Shown: positions 1 through 6,915, counted from the stretch's first letter. The stretch: 13,898 bases of DNA from Dehalococcoidia bacterium (GCA_009776515.1 WRNP01000036.1:1-13898); one strand, 5' to 3'. Translations and numbers: made by a program. The notes: generated from the sequence alone by a model not told the origin.

Positions 1-309
1 AGAGGAGAAATCCCCCCCCGCGCCCGATTCGGCTGCCCAAGGAATGGGAAAGCCAGCCGGGGCGATGCCGATGAGTTCCAGCCTCCCAGAGGTTGGAATT
101 GGCGAGGCGTTGGCTGGTCCGGTGCAGAATATCAAGGGGTTCTCGGGGCTCCATTCGGTTGTGGTGGGGAGAGTTTCGTCCCAGAGTAGCCTCCATCCCA
201 AGCCAATGCCGCCAATATATTCAGGAAGATATTGCTCAGAATCAATCTCGGTGCACTTGTTCGCGCTGAGATCGACCCGTAGGATTTTTCCAGCGTATCC
301 GTATAGCAT
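1..309 (-). CDS. Aldehyde:ferredoxin oxidoreductase family protein, N-terminal part (runs off the window)
   Basis: AOR-family enzymes are tungsten-bis-pterin, [4Fe-4S] proteins that oxidise aldehydes, or related substrates, with ferredoxin-type acceptors. Reading the minus strand from the ATG at 309 gives 103 open codons down to base 1 with no stop, so only the N-terminal domain is present. It begins MLYGYAGKILRVDLS and continues with YIGGIGLGWRLLWDE, SPENPLIFCTGP and PTSGRLELIGIAP, all in the family's usual order. The usual GGRGLG has Ile in place of Arg (GGIGLG), and the later Gly-rich stretch reads ESGAGGDF instead of the more common SNAGGFF. The ATG lies 2 nt after the stop of the upstream ferredoxin gene, with a GAGGAAAGG ribosome site inside that gene's end, so the two are surely one operon. 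No signal peptide is visible. Family assignment is firm; the substrate cannot be inferred from this fragment. Confidence 0.92.
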   Translation of the reverse strand, partial: MLYGYAGKILRVDLSANKCTEIDSEQYLPEYIGGIGLGWRLLWDETLPTTTEWSPENPLIFCTGPANASPIPTSGRLELIGIAPAGFPIPWAAESGAGGDFSS

Positions 310-311
310 GG

Positions 312-1499
312 TTATAACCTTTCCTCTGCTTTGACGAGTTTCAAGGCACCTCGATCGCAGACGTCAATACACACTTGTCCTGTGGAGAGGGTGGCTGTGG
401 CTGTGGCTCCAGAACCTCCGCCGCCAGTAATGGTGATGGTGGGAGCAGAGGTGTAGTCGCCACCCTGACGCGCAAGGAGTATGTCAACAATGGGGCCTCC
501 CCCGAGGGTGGCCTTGGCGACAGCGGTGGAGCCTCCGCCGCCCGAAAAGGCTATGGTGGGGAAAAAGGTGTAGCCGCTTCCGCCGTTGGTCACTGTTATG
601 GCGGAAATAGATCCGTTTGCTACCTCGGCGGTGGCGGTAGCTCCTGTACCCCCGCCGCTGGAAATGGTGACGGTGGGAGCGGAGGTGTAGTTGAAGCCGC
701 CATTTATAACCTTGATGCTGGTCACTGGGGCTGCTATTTGGGCAATGGCCGTGGCCCCTGAACCTCCACCGCCGGAAATGGATACGGAGGGAGCGGAGGT
801 GTAACCGCTGCCGGGATTGGTCATGGTGATTTTGGCGACCTGCCTAAATGTCCTGCCACGACAGAGATCGCATTTGATGGCTTTCATCTGTACGGGGTCG
901 ACGTTGACGCGGGCTGGGCTGAGGGGGCAGCCCGAGACGCAAAAACCACAGCCGATGCAGGCTTCTTTGTTGATATACCGCGCACCTGTAGTGGCATCAA
1001 TGCAGAGAGCCTTATCTTTATTGGGGCAGGCTGTGTAGCAACTAGGAGCGCTGCACTGTTGACAGAACATGGGGTAAGCGGGGACCTCTCCGTCCCAGCC
1101 ATCAAACCATTTATTCTCAAACCATTTAATAGCCGAAAGATTGATGGTAGTTCCGCCCTCATGGACAGTTGAACATGCTTGTTGGCAACGGCCGCAGGAG
1201 ACGCACTTGGTTGCATCCCATTCGATATAGCCAGATTTAGGGGTAGTTGAAACCATGGTGATGGTGGCAGCTGGGGGGGTGATGGTGGTGGTCACCGGCA
1301 CAGTGGTCGGCGCTTGGACAGTTTGGGTAACAGTTTTAGTGTCGGTCTGGGTTACCGTTGTCGGGGTGCCACAAGCATTAGCAAGTGCGACTGACCCTAA
1401 GGCCGCCCCGCCAACTACCAGCCCCGCATCTTTTAAAAAAGCCCGTCGAGAGAGGTCCTTGGGCTTCTCGGCATTTTGTTTTTCTTGCTCTTCTTTCAT
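312..1499 (-). CDS. Tat-exported four-cluster ferredoxin-like subunit with a large repeat insertion
   Basis: Electron-transfer protein of the DmsB/HybA/PsrB ferredoxin class, 395 aa. A Tat signal (SRRAFLK, residues 17-23) and hydrophobic segment end in ALANAC, so Cys43 is a possible lipid anchor. A Thr/Pro/Val-rich linker follows (44-88). Cys motif I is C99-C102-C105-C109, II is C146-C149-C154-C158, and III is C181-C184-C187-C191. Motif IV is split: C210-x2-C213, then 163 residues, then C377-x3-C381. Relatives usually have about a dozen residues there. The insertion is four Gly/Thr-rich repeats (about 221-373). The Pro normally following the last Cys is Asp (CIDVCDRGAL). The ATG at 1499 has AAGGAG at 1509-1514 with 9 nt spacing. 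It probably passes electrons to or from the AOR-type enzyme encoded 2 nt downstream; that enzyme has no signal of its own and could be co-exported or act inside. Family is clear; physiological role is inferred. Confidence 0.9.
   Translation of the reverse strand: MKEEQEKQNAEKPKDLSRRAFLKDAGLVVGGAALGSVALANACGTPTTVTQTDTKTVTQTVQAPTTVPVTTTITPPAATITMVSTTPKSGYIEWDATKCVSCGRCQQACSTVHEGGTTINLSAIKWFENKWFDGWDGEVPAYPMFCQQCSAPSCYTACPNKDKALCIDATTGARYINKEACIGCGFCVSGCPLSPARVNVDPVQMKAIKCDLCRGRTFRQVAKITMTNPGSGYTSAPSVSISGGGGSGATAIAQIAAPVTSIKVINGGFNYTSAPTVTISSGGGTGATATAEVANGSISAITVTNGGSGYTFFPTIAFSGGGGSTAVAKATLGGGPIVDILLARQGGDYTSAPTITITGGGGSGATATATLSTGQVCIDVCDRGALKLVKAEERL
381..839 (-). repeat. Four in-frame tandem repeats (about 37-39 codons each) inside the ferredoxin gene
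   Basis: Four degenerate units encode residues about 221-257, 258-295, 296-334 and 335-373 of the ferredoxin. Each has the pattern hydrophobic-strand, NGGSGYTSAP, TVTIS, GGGGSGATATA. The period is 111-117 bp, and the DNA copies are recognisably similar but diverged, so this is not a recent slippage product. The pattern suggests short beta strands joined by Gly-rich turns. I recall similar repeats in secreted and virion proteins but cannot name a family. The units sit exactly between the two halves of the fourth Cys motif. Their Gly-rich composition also produces a spurious open frame on the plus strand. Confidence 0.85.
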
Positions 1500-1650
1500 T
1501 CTTTTAAACTCCTTAGTAAAGTTTTGCCAGGTTGCAGATAATCTCTACCGATATTCCTCTTACTTCACCTCCTGATGATATGCTTATCTCTGTGTTTGAT
1601 TGACCCCAACCCTGACCATTGAAGACTGGGTTATGGGCCTGCTATATAGG

Positions 1651-1790
1651 CTTGTTTTAGCTTTGCCGCAACGCCCGATTACAGCCAGGGCTCACCACAC
1701 GGGAGGGGGAGGAGAACCTTTTAAGTCCCGCCGGAAGGAAGAAAAAACCGCAGGACACCCTGAGTTTCCCCCGGCAAAGCTAAAAACAAG
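1651..1790. other. 140-bp palindromic element, candidate structured leader RNA or small mobile repeat
   Basis: The left arm (1651-1668, CTTGTTTTAGCTTTGCCG) is complementary to the right arm (1772-1790) with one extra base, and the match resumes weakly outside the arms (TAGG against CCTA). About 103 bp separate the arms and contain further complementary GC-rich stretches, including GTCC (1723-1726 region) against GGAC near 1753. No T-tract follows either arm, so it is not a simple terminator. No target-site duplication is evident. On the minus strand it would lie in the 5' leader of the ferredoxin-AOR operon, where a cofactor-sensing RNA would make sense, but I could not match it to a known riboswitch. 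The rest of the 1500-2127 gap shows no convincing gene. Confidence 0.45.
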
Positions 1791-1824
1791 CACCTACACT
1801 ACATGGGATATGGTACTCTGCCCA

Positions 1825-1864
1825 CGTTACGAATGACGTTACCGTGTCATTACAAAATTGTAAT
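1825..1864. promoter_or_regulatory. Candidate operator: helically phased (G/A)TTAC repeats ending in a dyad
   Basis: GTTAC occurs at 1826-1830 and 1838-1842, and ATTAC at 1849-1853. The spacings are 12 and 11 bp, about one helical turn. The last copy is also the left arm of the perfect inverted repeat ATTACAA-AA-TTGTAAT (1849-1864). Direct repeats at this spacing are typical of OmpR-family regulator sites, and such a regulator is encoded about 1.5 kb away. The site lies between the two divergent transcription units. Binding is inference. Confidence 0.35.
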
Positions 1865-2051
1865 GGATTTATTTCTCTGCCTCGACGGGTGGCACATCGA
1901 GCCGTATAAGCTGCTGCCGCGCAGGATAGTAAGCCCGTAACTAAAACGAACCCCCTGCCATTTGGCATCCATTGTCTCAAGTCGTTGCTTTCATATCTTC
2001 ACGTAAATTTAATCTAACTGATATGTCCCGTGAAAGCGAGGCTTACTGCGG

Positions 2052-2080
2052 TTGACAGCACTTTTTTGCACTTGTAGTAT
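2052..2080 (+). promoter_or_regulatory. Sigma70-type promoter for the two-component operon
   Basis: TTGACA (2052-2057), a 17-nt spacer and TAGTAT (2075-2080). The -35 box is perfect and the -10 box matches 4 of 6. Transcription would start near 2087, about 40 nt before the kinase start codon. Confidence 0.7.
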
Positions 2081-2127
2081 TGGTTATATATTACCGCTCT
2101 TAAACTGAGCGCGATGAGTGATGGTGC

Positions 2128-3351
2128 ATGGTGGGCGATTTACTTGCTGACCAGTCTGATACTCAAGCTCGGATGACTGCCTCCGACCTTGGCCTGGCAT
2201 TTTCGTTTGATTCCAGCCAAATTCTTGATGGTCTAACTGACGGACTACGTATTATCGACCGAGATTATACCGTTTGCTTTATCAATAAGGCCTTTGCAAG
2301 GCTGTCTGGCGTAAATCCTGAATCTGCAATTGGAAAGAAATGTTTTGACATTTATCCCAGCTCCTTCTGTCATGGCCCCGGTTGCCGACTGAAGAAGATT
2401 GCGTCCAACACGGGATGTATTCAGGAAGAAATTGAAAGACAGAAGCCGGACGGGACTGTTGCCACTTGTATAGTTTCCGCCTTCCCGCTTTTTGCACCTA
2501 GCGGTACCTTTTGTGCTATCGTGGAATCATTCTGCGATATTATGAAAGAGCGTCAGCTGGAGAGGGAAATTGAACAGAGCCAGGTAGCCGAGGATAAACT
2601 TAAAGAGCTATTGGAGCAAGAAGTAGACCTGCGTCGCAAGCTTGAAGCCACACTTAGCGAGAGGGCAGAGTTTATCAGGATTATCGCACATGAATTGCGC
2701 ACTCCACTTACGGCCATGCTAGCAGCGAGCGATATACTGTGTGATGGTATCACGTCTGAACCTATGCAGAAGCTGGCCAAACAGGTAAACAAGGGTGCTT
2801 TGGATCTGAGTACCCGAATAAATGAGCTTTTCGACTTGGCGAAGGGCGAAATCGGCATGCTCAAATTGAGGTGCCAGGAGGTCTTTCCGAATCGCATCCT
2901 CGCAGGCACTCTGGCTTACTTCGCCGCTGAAGCCAAACAGGCGGGCATCAAATTGATCCCAGATTGGCCGGATGATCTGCCGTCGGCATGGGGGGACCAT
3001 CGGCGCGTGACCGAGATACTGAACAACCTGATCGGGAACGCTATCAAATATACGGGTGAGAACGGCCAGATTACCGTTCGAGCCAGGAGTAAAGATAATC
3101 ATATCCTGTTTTCGGTAGAGGATACGGGTTGCGGCATTCCGCCCGAAAAACAATCCCAGATATTCCAAGCTCATCGGCGGCTTAACGCTCAGGGCGAGAA
3201 GCGAGATGGTATGGGGCTGGGGTTGGCTTTATCAAAGATGCTGGTGGAGTTGCATGGCGGCCAAATCTGGGCGGAGAGCGAAGGGAAAGGCAGTATATTC
3301 TCATTTACTCTGCCCCTGTTATCAAATCAGAAAGATGTTCCGCTCTGGTGA
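2128..3351 (+). CDS. Soluble PAS-domain sensor histidine kinase
   Basis: A 407-aa HisKA-type kinase that autophosphorylates on His and passes phosphate to the adjacent regulator. There are no transmembrane segments, so it senses a cytoplasmic signal. A PAS domain (about 28-137) is followed by a coiled-coil linker (138-180) and the H-box AHELRTP with His188. The ATP-binding domain has the N-box EILNNLIGNAIKYT (Asn304), the G1 box DTGCGIP (332-338) and the G2 box GMGLGLALSK (361-370). The PAS domain carries Cys72, Cys81, Cys86 and Cys97 in a C-x8-C-x4-C-x10-C pattern that I recognise from other Cys-rich bacterial PAS sensors; redox or metal sensing is plausible but unproven. The ATG at 2128 has only a weak ribosome site; an internal ATG at 2173 would still keep the PAS domain. 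It overlaps the regulator gene by 4 nt. Confidence 0.93.
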   Translation: MVGDLLADQSDTQARMTASDLGLAFSFDSSQILDGLTDGLRIIDRDYTVCFINKAFARLSGVNPESAIGKKCFDIYPSSFCHGPGCRLKKIASNTGCIQEEIERQKPDGTVATCIVSAFPLFAPSGTFCAIVESFCDIMKERQLEREIEQSQVAEDKLKELLEQEVDLRRKLEATLSERAEFIRIIAHELRTPLTAMLAASDILCDGITSEPMQKLAKQVNKGALDLSTRINELFDLAKGEIGMLKLRCQEVFPNRILAGTLAYFAAEAKQAGIKLIPDWPDDLPSAWGDHRRVTEILNNLIGNAIKYTGENGQITVRARSKDNHILFSVEDTGCGIPPEKQSQIFQAHRRLNAQGEKRDGMGLGLALSKMLVELHGGQIWAESEGKGSIFSFTLPLLSNQKDVPLW

Positions 3352-4034
3352 AAATCCTGTTGGTCGAGGACGACTCCCGGATTGCCGAAGTGATAGCCGT
3401 GGCTTTTTCTGTGCGCTGGCCTGAAGCTGAGATGGTCAGCACGAGCTTGGGCCAAGAGGCTATTATCAAGGTAGAGACGGAGCACCCAGACCTGATGGTG
3501 TTGGATTTGGGTTTGCCGGACATTGATGGCTTTGATGTTTTAAAGCAGGTTCGGCTTTTTTCTACTGTACCCATCATCATTCTCACAGCGAGGGATGAAG
3601 AGAGTAGCATTGTGAAAGGCTTAGAGTGGGGAGCAGATGATTACATAATCAAACCTTTCAGACAATTGGAGCTTATGTCCCGCGCCCAGGCCCTGATGCG
3701 CCGCTATCATCTAATTTCCCAGGTGGCGATACCTGACTATCGGGATTTGCACTTTGGCCAATCTGCTCATCAACTCTTTGTTGGAAAGCGTCAAGTGAGC
3801 CTCACGAGCAATGAAGTTGTGCTCCTGACCCATCTCATGCGTAATGCCGAAAAAGTGGTGCCGACCTCCCGCTTGGCTGATGCTATTTGGGGGATGGACT
3901 ATCCTGGTTCACATGAGGCAATCCGGGTCTACATTCACCGTCTGCGCATAAAGATTGAGGATGATCCCAATCATCCCCAATATATCCATACTTATCCTCG
4001 GGTGGGCTATAGCCTGCAGGAAAAACAGCTATAA
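3348..4034 (+). CDS. OmpR-family response regulator
   Basis: A 228-aa DNA-binding response regulator. The receiver domain (1-120) has the acidic triad E7-D8-D9, phospho-acceptor Asp53 in VLDLGLPD, Thr80 and Lys102 (IIKP). The C-terminal winged helix (about 130-225) has the typical LTSNEVVLL start, the recognition-helix region VYIHRLRIKIEDD and the YPRVGYSL wing. It starts with GTG inside the kinase stop (GTGA, 3348-3351), implying translational coupling and a cognate pair. Its targets are unknown. The divergent ferredoxin-AOR operon and its own promoter region, with phased repeats at 1825-1864, are the nearest candidates. Confidence 0.95.
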   Translation: MKILLVEDDSRIAEVIAVAFSVRWPEAEMVSTSLGQEAIIKVETEHPDLMVLDLGLPDIDGFDVLKQVRLFSTVPIIILTARDEESSIVKGLEWGADDYIIKPFRQLELMSRAQALMRRYHLISQVAIPDYRDLHFGQSAHQLFVGKRQVSLTSNEVVLLTHLMRNAEKVVPTSRLADAIWGMDYPGSHEAIRVYIHRLRIKIEDDPNHPQYIHTYPRVGYSLQEKQL

Positions 4035-4035
4035 C

Positions 4036-4079
4036 GCAAGTTGTTTCAGGCGCTTCTGAGCGGGTAGAAACGCGCTTGC
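4036..4079. terminator. Imperfect hairpin between convergent operons
   Basis: GCAAG (4036-4040) pairs with CTTGC (4075-4079) and GTTTC (4043-4047) with GAAAC (4067-4071). An inner stem CGCT/AGCG (4051-4054 and 4059-4062) caps it. It lies just after the regulator stop and before the end of the convergent permease gene. No T-tract follows in either direction, so it is not a classical intrinsic terminator; it may mark the 3' ends of both units. The rest of 4080-4193 shows nothing clear. Confidence 0.35.
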
Positions 4080-4193
4080 TACGGGGATTCTTGGCAGGAG
4101 CGTGTCCGCTTAGCTTTGTTCAAACAGGGATTGCCTGGTAAAAAACTTGGCTCTTCCTGGATCTAGTCGCAACTACGCTTTTCAGTTCAACGG

Positions 4194-5276
4194 CTATTCC
4201 CATTTGAAGAGCCAGAAGGAGAGCAGCATACAGACTACTAGCCAGGCACCCAGAACGCCGAGATTAAGTGCCATGGGGTAGGTGGGGGTGGCTGCCACCA
4301 TGATTTGGCGTAGACCATCGCCCAGATAGGTGAGCGGCATGGCGGCCATGATGGGCTTCATGAAAGCAGGCATAAACTCGACTGGGAAGAAGATACCAGA
4401 TAGGAACATCATAGGGAATTGAACGAATTGGATGATGGGCTGGGCGCTCTCCGCTGTGCGAGCTCGGGCCACGATAAAGTAGCCGAAGCTGATGAAAGTG
4501 AGTGTCCCTAGGAACACCAGGCCGAACACGGCGAACCAGTTACCCACCATCTCGACATTGAAAGCAAAATGCGCTACGGCGATGATGATGAGTGTTTGCA
4601 GAAGGGCGATGATCAGGCGTTGGGTGATCTGGCTCAGGATCACGATCTGCTTTTTAAGAGGGGTCGCGCCGAAGCGTTTTAGAGCTTTCTTCTCGCGCCG
4701 CTCCACCTGGACGATGCCGCTAAAGAGCCCCAGGAAGAGGATGGACATGCTGAGCACGCCCGGTACCAAGTAGGAGATGTAACTCAACTCCTGGCTCTGG
4801 ATGGACTCTTCCCTAAGCGATAAGGGATCCGAGCGCTGGGTGATTTGTTGGTTGATACCGCCTACTACCTCGCGCATGATGGAGAGAATGATCTGGGAGG
4901 ATGTCGCTTGGGAGGGGTCGTAGTAAGTAACGATATCGGCATCCTGCCCGCTGTTTAGGGCGCTGCCCAGATTTGCTGGAATGAGAACCACCGCGCGGCG
5001 CTCGCCAGATCGGAGCGCACTAAGCTCTTCGTCCAGGGTGCCTTGCGTTATGCTAAAAGGCACCACGTCTTCAAGTGCCCGGACGATGCTTTGGGAGACG
5101 GGCGAGCTGTCTTCGTTCACCATGCCTATGTTGTAGCTTATGTCCTCGTTCCCGCTGAAGATGAATCCGAAGAGGAGCATGAACAGTACCGGGAAGGCGA
5201 AAGTAAAAAAGAGCGCTACCCGATCGCGCAGGAATTGCTTGAAATCCGCTGCCAAGAGTCTCAGAAATGCCCTCAC
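4194..5276 (-). CDS. ABC-2 type exporter permease
   Basis: A 360-aa membrane subunit of an ABC exporter (DrrB/NatB/YhhJ-like). A first membrane helix (about 21-41) follows a charged N-terminus. A roughly 130-residue extracytoplasmic domain (42-170) comes next, then five further helices at about 171-190, 221-240, 247-269, 282-302 and 337-357. The cytoplasmic loop VERREKKALKRFGATPLKK and the MPLTYLGDGLRQIM stretch before the last helix are characteristic. It starts at GTG 5276 overlapping the ATPase stop (GTGA), so the two subunits are coupled. Substrate is unknown; relatives export drugs, ions or lipids. Confidence 0.93.
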   Translation of the reverse strand: MRAFLRLLAADFKQFLRDRVALFFTFAFPVLFMLLFGFIFSGNEDISYNIGMVNEDSSPVSQSIVRALEDVVPFSITQGTLDEELSALRSGERRAVVLIPANLGSALNSGQDADIVTYYDPSQATSSQIILSIMREVVGGINQQITQRSDPLSLREESIQSQELSYISYLVPGVLSMSILFLGLFSGIVQVERREKKALKRFGATPLKKQIVILSQITQRLIIALLQTLIIIAVAHFAFNVEMVGNWFAVFGLVFLGTLTFISFGYFIVARARTAESAQPIIQFVQFPMMFLSGIFFPVEFMPAFMKPIMAAMPLTYLGDGLRQIMVAATPTYPMALNLGVLGAWLVVCMLLSFWLFKWE

Positions 5277-6193
5277 TCCCTTATCCTCCGCCCGGTAAGC
5301 TTGAGGAAGACGTCTTCCAGGGTGGCCTCGCGCACCCGCAGGTTTTTGAGCTGATCGTCAACCTTTGTTTGTTCTGTGTATTTGAGGAGCGAGGATAGTG
5401 TAGCGGCAATGTCCGAGGAGTAAATGGTAACCGTACCCTGTTCCAGGGACACCTGGGTGGTGCCGGGTAGCTCCTCAAGCAACGAATTTGGGGGTGGCGG
5501 CTCCATTTCGAACTCAATGGCGGTTTCTCGGATATGATCTTTGATGAGCGCTCGCGGTGAGCCTTGGGCAATGATTTGGCCGTGATCCACGATGGCCACG
5601 CGATCGCATAGGTGCTCGGCCTCATCCATGTAGTGCGTGGTGAGGAACACTGTCTTGCCTCGCTTGCGCATGTCCTCTATGACTGACCAGAGGCTGTGCC
5701 GGGCTTGCGGGTCAAGTCCGGTGGTAGGCTCGTCCAAGAAAGCGATGTCTGGGTCGTTGATAAGCGCCAAAGCGACCGACAGTCGCTGTTGCTGGCCACC
5801 AGAGAGGTTCTTGACCAGTACCCGTCGGCTTTCCTCCAGCGCTAGTAATTTGAGAGCTTCTTCTGCAGACAGGCTTTTCTTATAGAAACTGCCGAAGAGA
5901 CCGAGAATCTCCTGGACGGTGAGCAGGGGCAGGAGAGACGGAGCTTGCAATTGCACCCCGATGCGCTCCTTTATCTTGGCGGGCACGCGTGCAACATCCA
6001 TGTCCAGCACCGATACCCGGCCGGCATCAGCAGAGCGCAGGCCTTCGATGATTTCGACGGTGGTGGTCTTGCCGGCACCGTTGGGTCCAAGCATGCCGAA
6101 AATCTCGCCCGCTGTGACATGAAAGCTTAGGCCGTTCAGGGCCTTGATGGTGCCGTAGGCTTTGTGCAGATTATCGACTTCAATGATAGGCAT
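5273..6193 (-). CDS. ABC exporter ATP-binding protein
   Basis: A 306-aa ATPase driving the adjacent permease. It has Walker A GPNGAGKT (36-43), Q-loop region QLQAPSLLP (81-89), signature LSGGQQQR (130-137), Walker B DIAFLDEP (149-156), the D-loop TTGLD and the switch His187 in TTHYMDEAEH. The C-terminal tail, ending in REATLEDVFLKLTGR, is typical of the DrrA/CcmA-like drug exporter group. I chose the ATG at 6193 (MPIIEVDNLHKAYG). The frame is open 39 codons further upstream, but that extension is unlike the family and overlaps the preceding gene. The ribosome site before 6193 is poor. The gap to the upstream zinc-ribbon gene is 41 nt on the same strand, suggesting one operon. Confidence 0.94.
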   Translation of the reverse strand: MPIIEVDNLHKAYGTIKALNGLSFHVTAGEIFGMLGPNGAGKTTTVEIIEGLRSADAGRVSVLDMDVARVPAKIKERIGVQLQAPSLLPLLTVQEILGLFGSFYKKSLSAEEALKLLALEESRRVLVKNLSGGQQQRLSVALALINDPDIAFLDEPTTGLDPQARHSLWSVIEDMRKRGKTVFLTTHYMDEAEHLCDRVAIVDHGQIIAQGSPRALIKDHIRETAIEFEMEPPPPNSLLEELPGTTQVSLEQGTVTIYSSDIAATLSSLLKYTEQTKVDDQLKNLRVREATLEDVFLKLTGRRIRE

Positions 6194-6234
6194 TTTCTGA
6201 GGTGTGGGCGGGGTTGTCTGCGGGATATGTCGGG

Positions 6235-6843
6235 TTAAGCTCGCCTGATGAGGATACCGATGACTACAAAAACGAGTATTGCGGCCACGGCAGCCAGGAG
6301 TATAAGCCACAGCGGCAAGCGCTGAGCGGGTGAAGATGCCTGGCGAGGCATATTTTTCAGGTAATCGTCACTGGGGATCTCATCGGGTGGCAGGGCATCG
6401 TGCACCGACCAGTCTTGGTACAGGCGCTTCAGGCGCCAGCGCCCAGTGACAAAACTCTCGACTGGCTTGTACAGACGCTTGCAGCCAGAGACAATCATTG
6501 GCCAGATTGGTCGAGATGGCGGAGGGGGCTCCTCGGGGGTATACGGGGACGCGGCTTCCGTTTCGGAATGGCATGGCATCCTGGGTGGGGGAGTTATACC
6601 GGAGAACGCAGGTGCTGTAGCTGCGGCGGAATATGGGACGGCGCCCGCTCCGAAAGCGATCTGTTTGCCACATTCGGGGCAGAAGGTGGCAGAGATAAGG
6701 AGGCGTCGACCGCAGTAGGGGCAGAAAGCAATGCCTTGTGAGGGATCATGCCCGCTGACCTTGTCGCCGCAGTAGGGGCAAAAAGTTAACCCTAGCGGGA
6801 ATTGTTCACGACTTACTTCACGGCCGCATTTAGGACATGCCAT
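6235..6843 (-). CDS. Zinc-ribbon protein with a C-terminal membrane anchor
   Basis: 202 aa, function unknown. Four CxxC pairs at 3-6, 22-25, 41-44 and 55-58 form what look like two double zinc ribbons. A Pro-rich linker (about 66-115), a basic and aromatic stretch (120-165) and a single C-terminal membrane helix (177-198) ending in IRRA follow. This predicts a cytoplasmic zinc-ribbon head tethered to the membrane. The ATG at 6843 has GAGG about 8 nt upstream. It is the first gene of the unit that continues into the ABC exporter, so a role in regulating or assembling the exporter is possible; this rests on position only. Confidence 0.85.
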   Translation of the reverse strand: MACPKCGREVSREQFPLGLTFCPYCGDKVSGHDPSQGIAFCPYCGRRLLISATFCPECGKQIAFGAGAVPYSAAATAPAFSGITPPPRMPCHSETEAASPYTPEEPPPPSRPIWPMIVSGCKRLYKPVESFVTGRWRLKRLYQDWSVHDALPPDEIPSDDYLKNMPRQASSPAQRLPLWLILLAAVAAILVFVVIGILIRRA

Positions 6844-6915
6844 CCTTGCCTCACTGAGTTAAACCATCAAGTTCAGTTCTAAGCGGAGGCTGACTCAATG
6901 GTATCTTAGCCAAGG

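Noticed and set aside
44..334. Plus-strand open frame at the left edge
   Set aside because: The opposite strand encodes a clear AOR N-terminal domain over the same bases.
375..761. Glycine-rich open frame on the plus strand
   Set aside because: It is the antisense of the repeat insertion; its Gly/Ser richness comes from the repeated DNA and it has no ribosome site.
1651..1790. Signal recognition particle RNA
   Set aside because: The stretch CCGGAAGGAAG near 1731 resembles the SRP apical loop, but the AGCAG side of the conserved internal loop is missing.
1651..1790. Molybdenum/tungsten cofactor, cobalamin or thiamine riboswitch
   Set aside because: The genomic position would suit a cofactor riboswitch, but I could not find the conserved core motifs of any of these on either strand.
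1600..1836. Short open frame across the palindromic element
   Set aside because: No ribosome site and no protein-like pattern; it reads straight through the inverted repeat.
4036..4079. Classical intrinsic terminator
   Set aside because: The hairpin is real but no T-tract follows on either strand, so I list it only as a low-confidence 3' structure.
6194..6310. Longer N-terminus for the ABC ATPase
   Set aside because: The extra 39 residues are unlike the family and would overlap the upstream zinc-ribbon gene; the ATG at 6193 gives the usual N-terminus.
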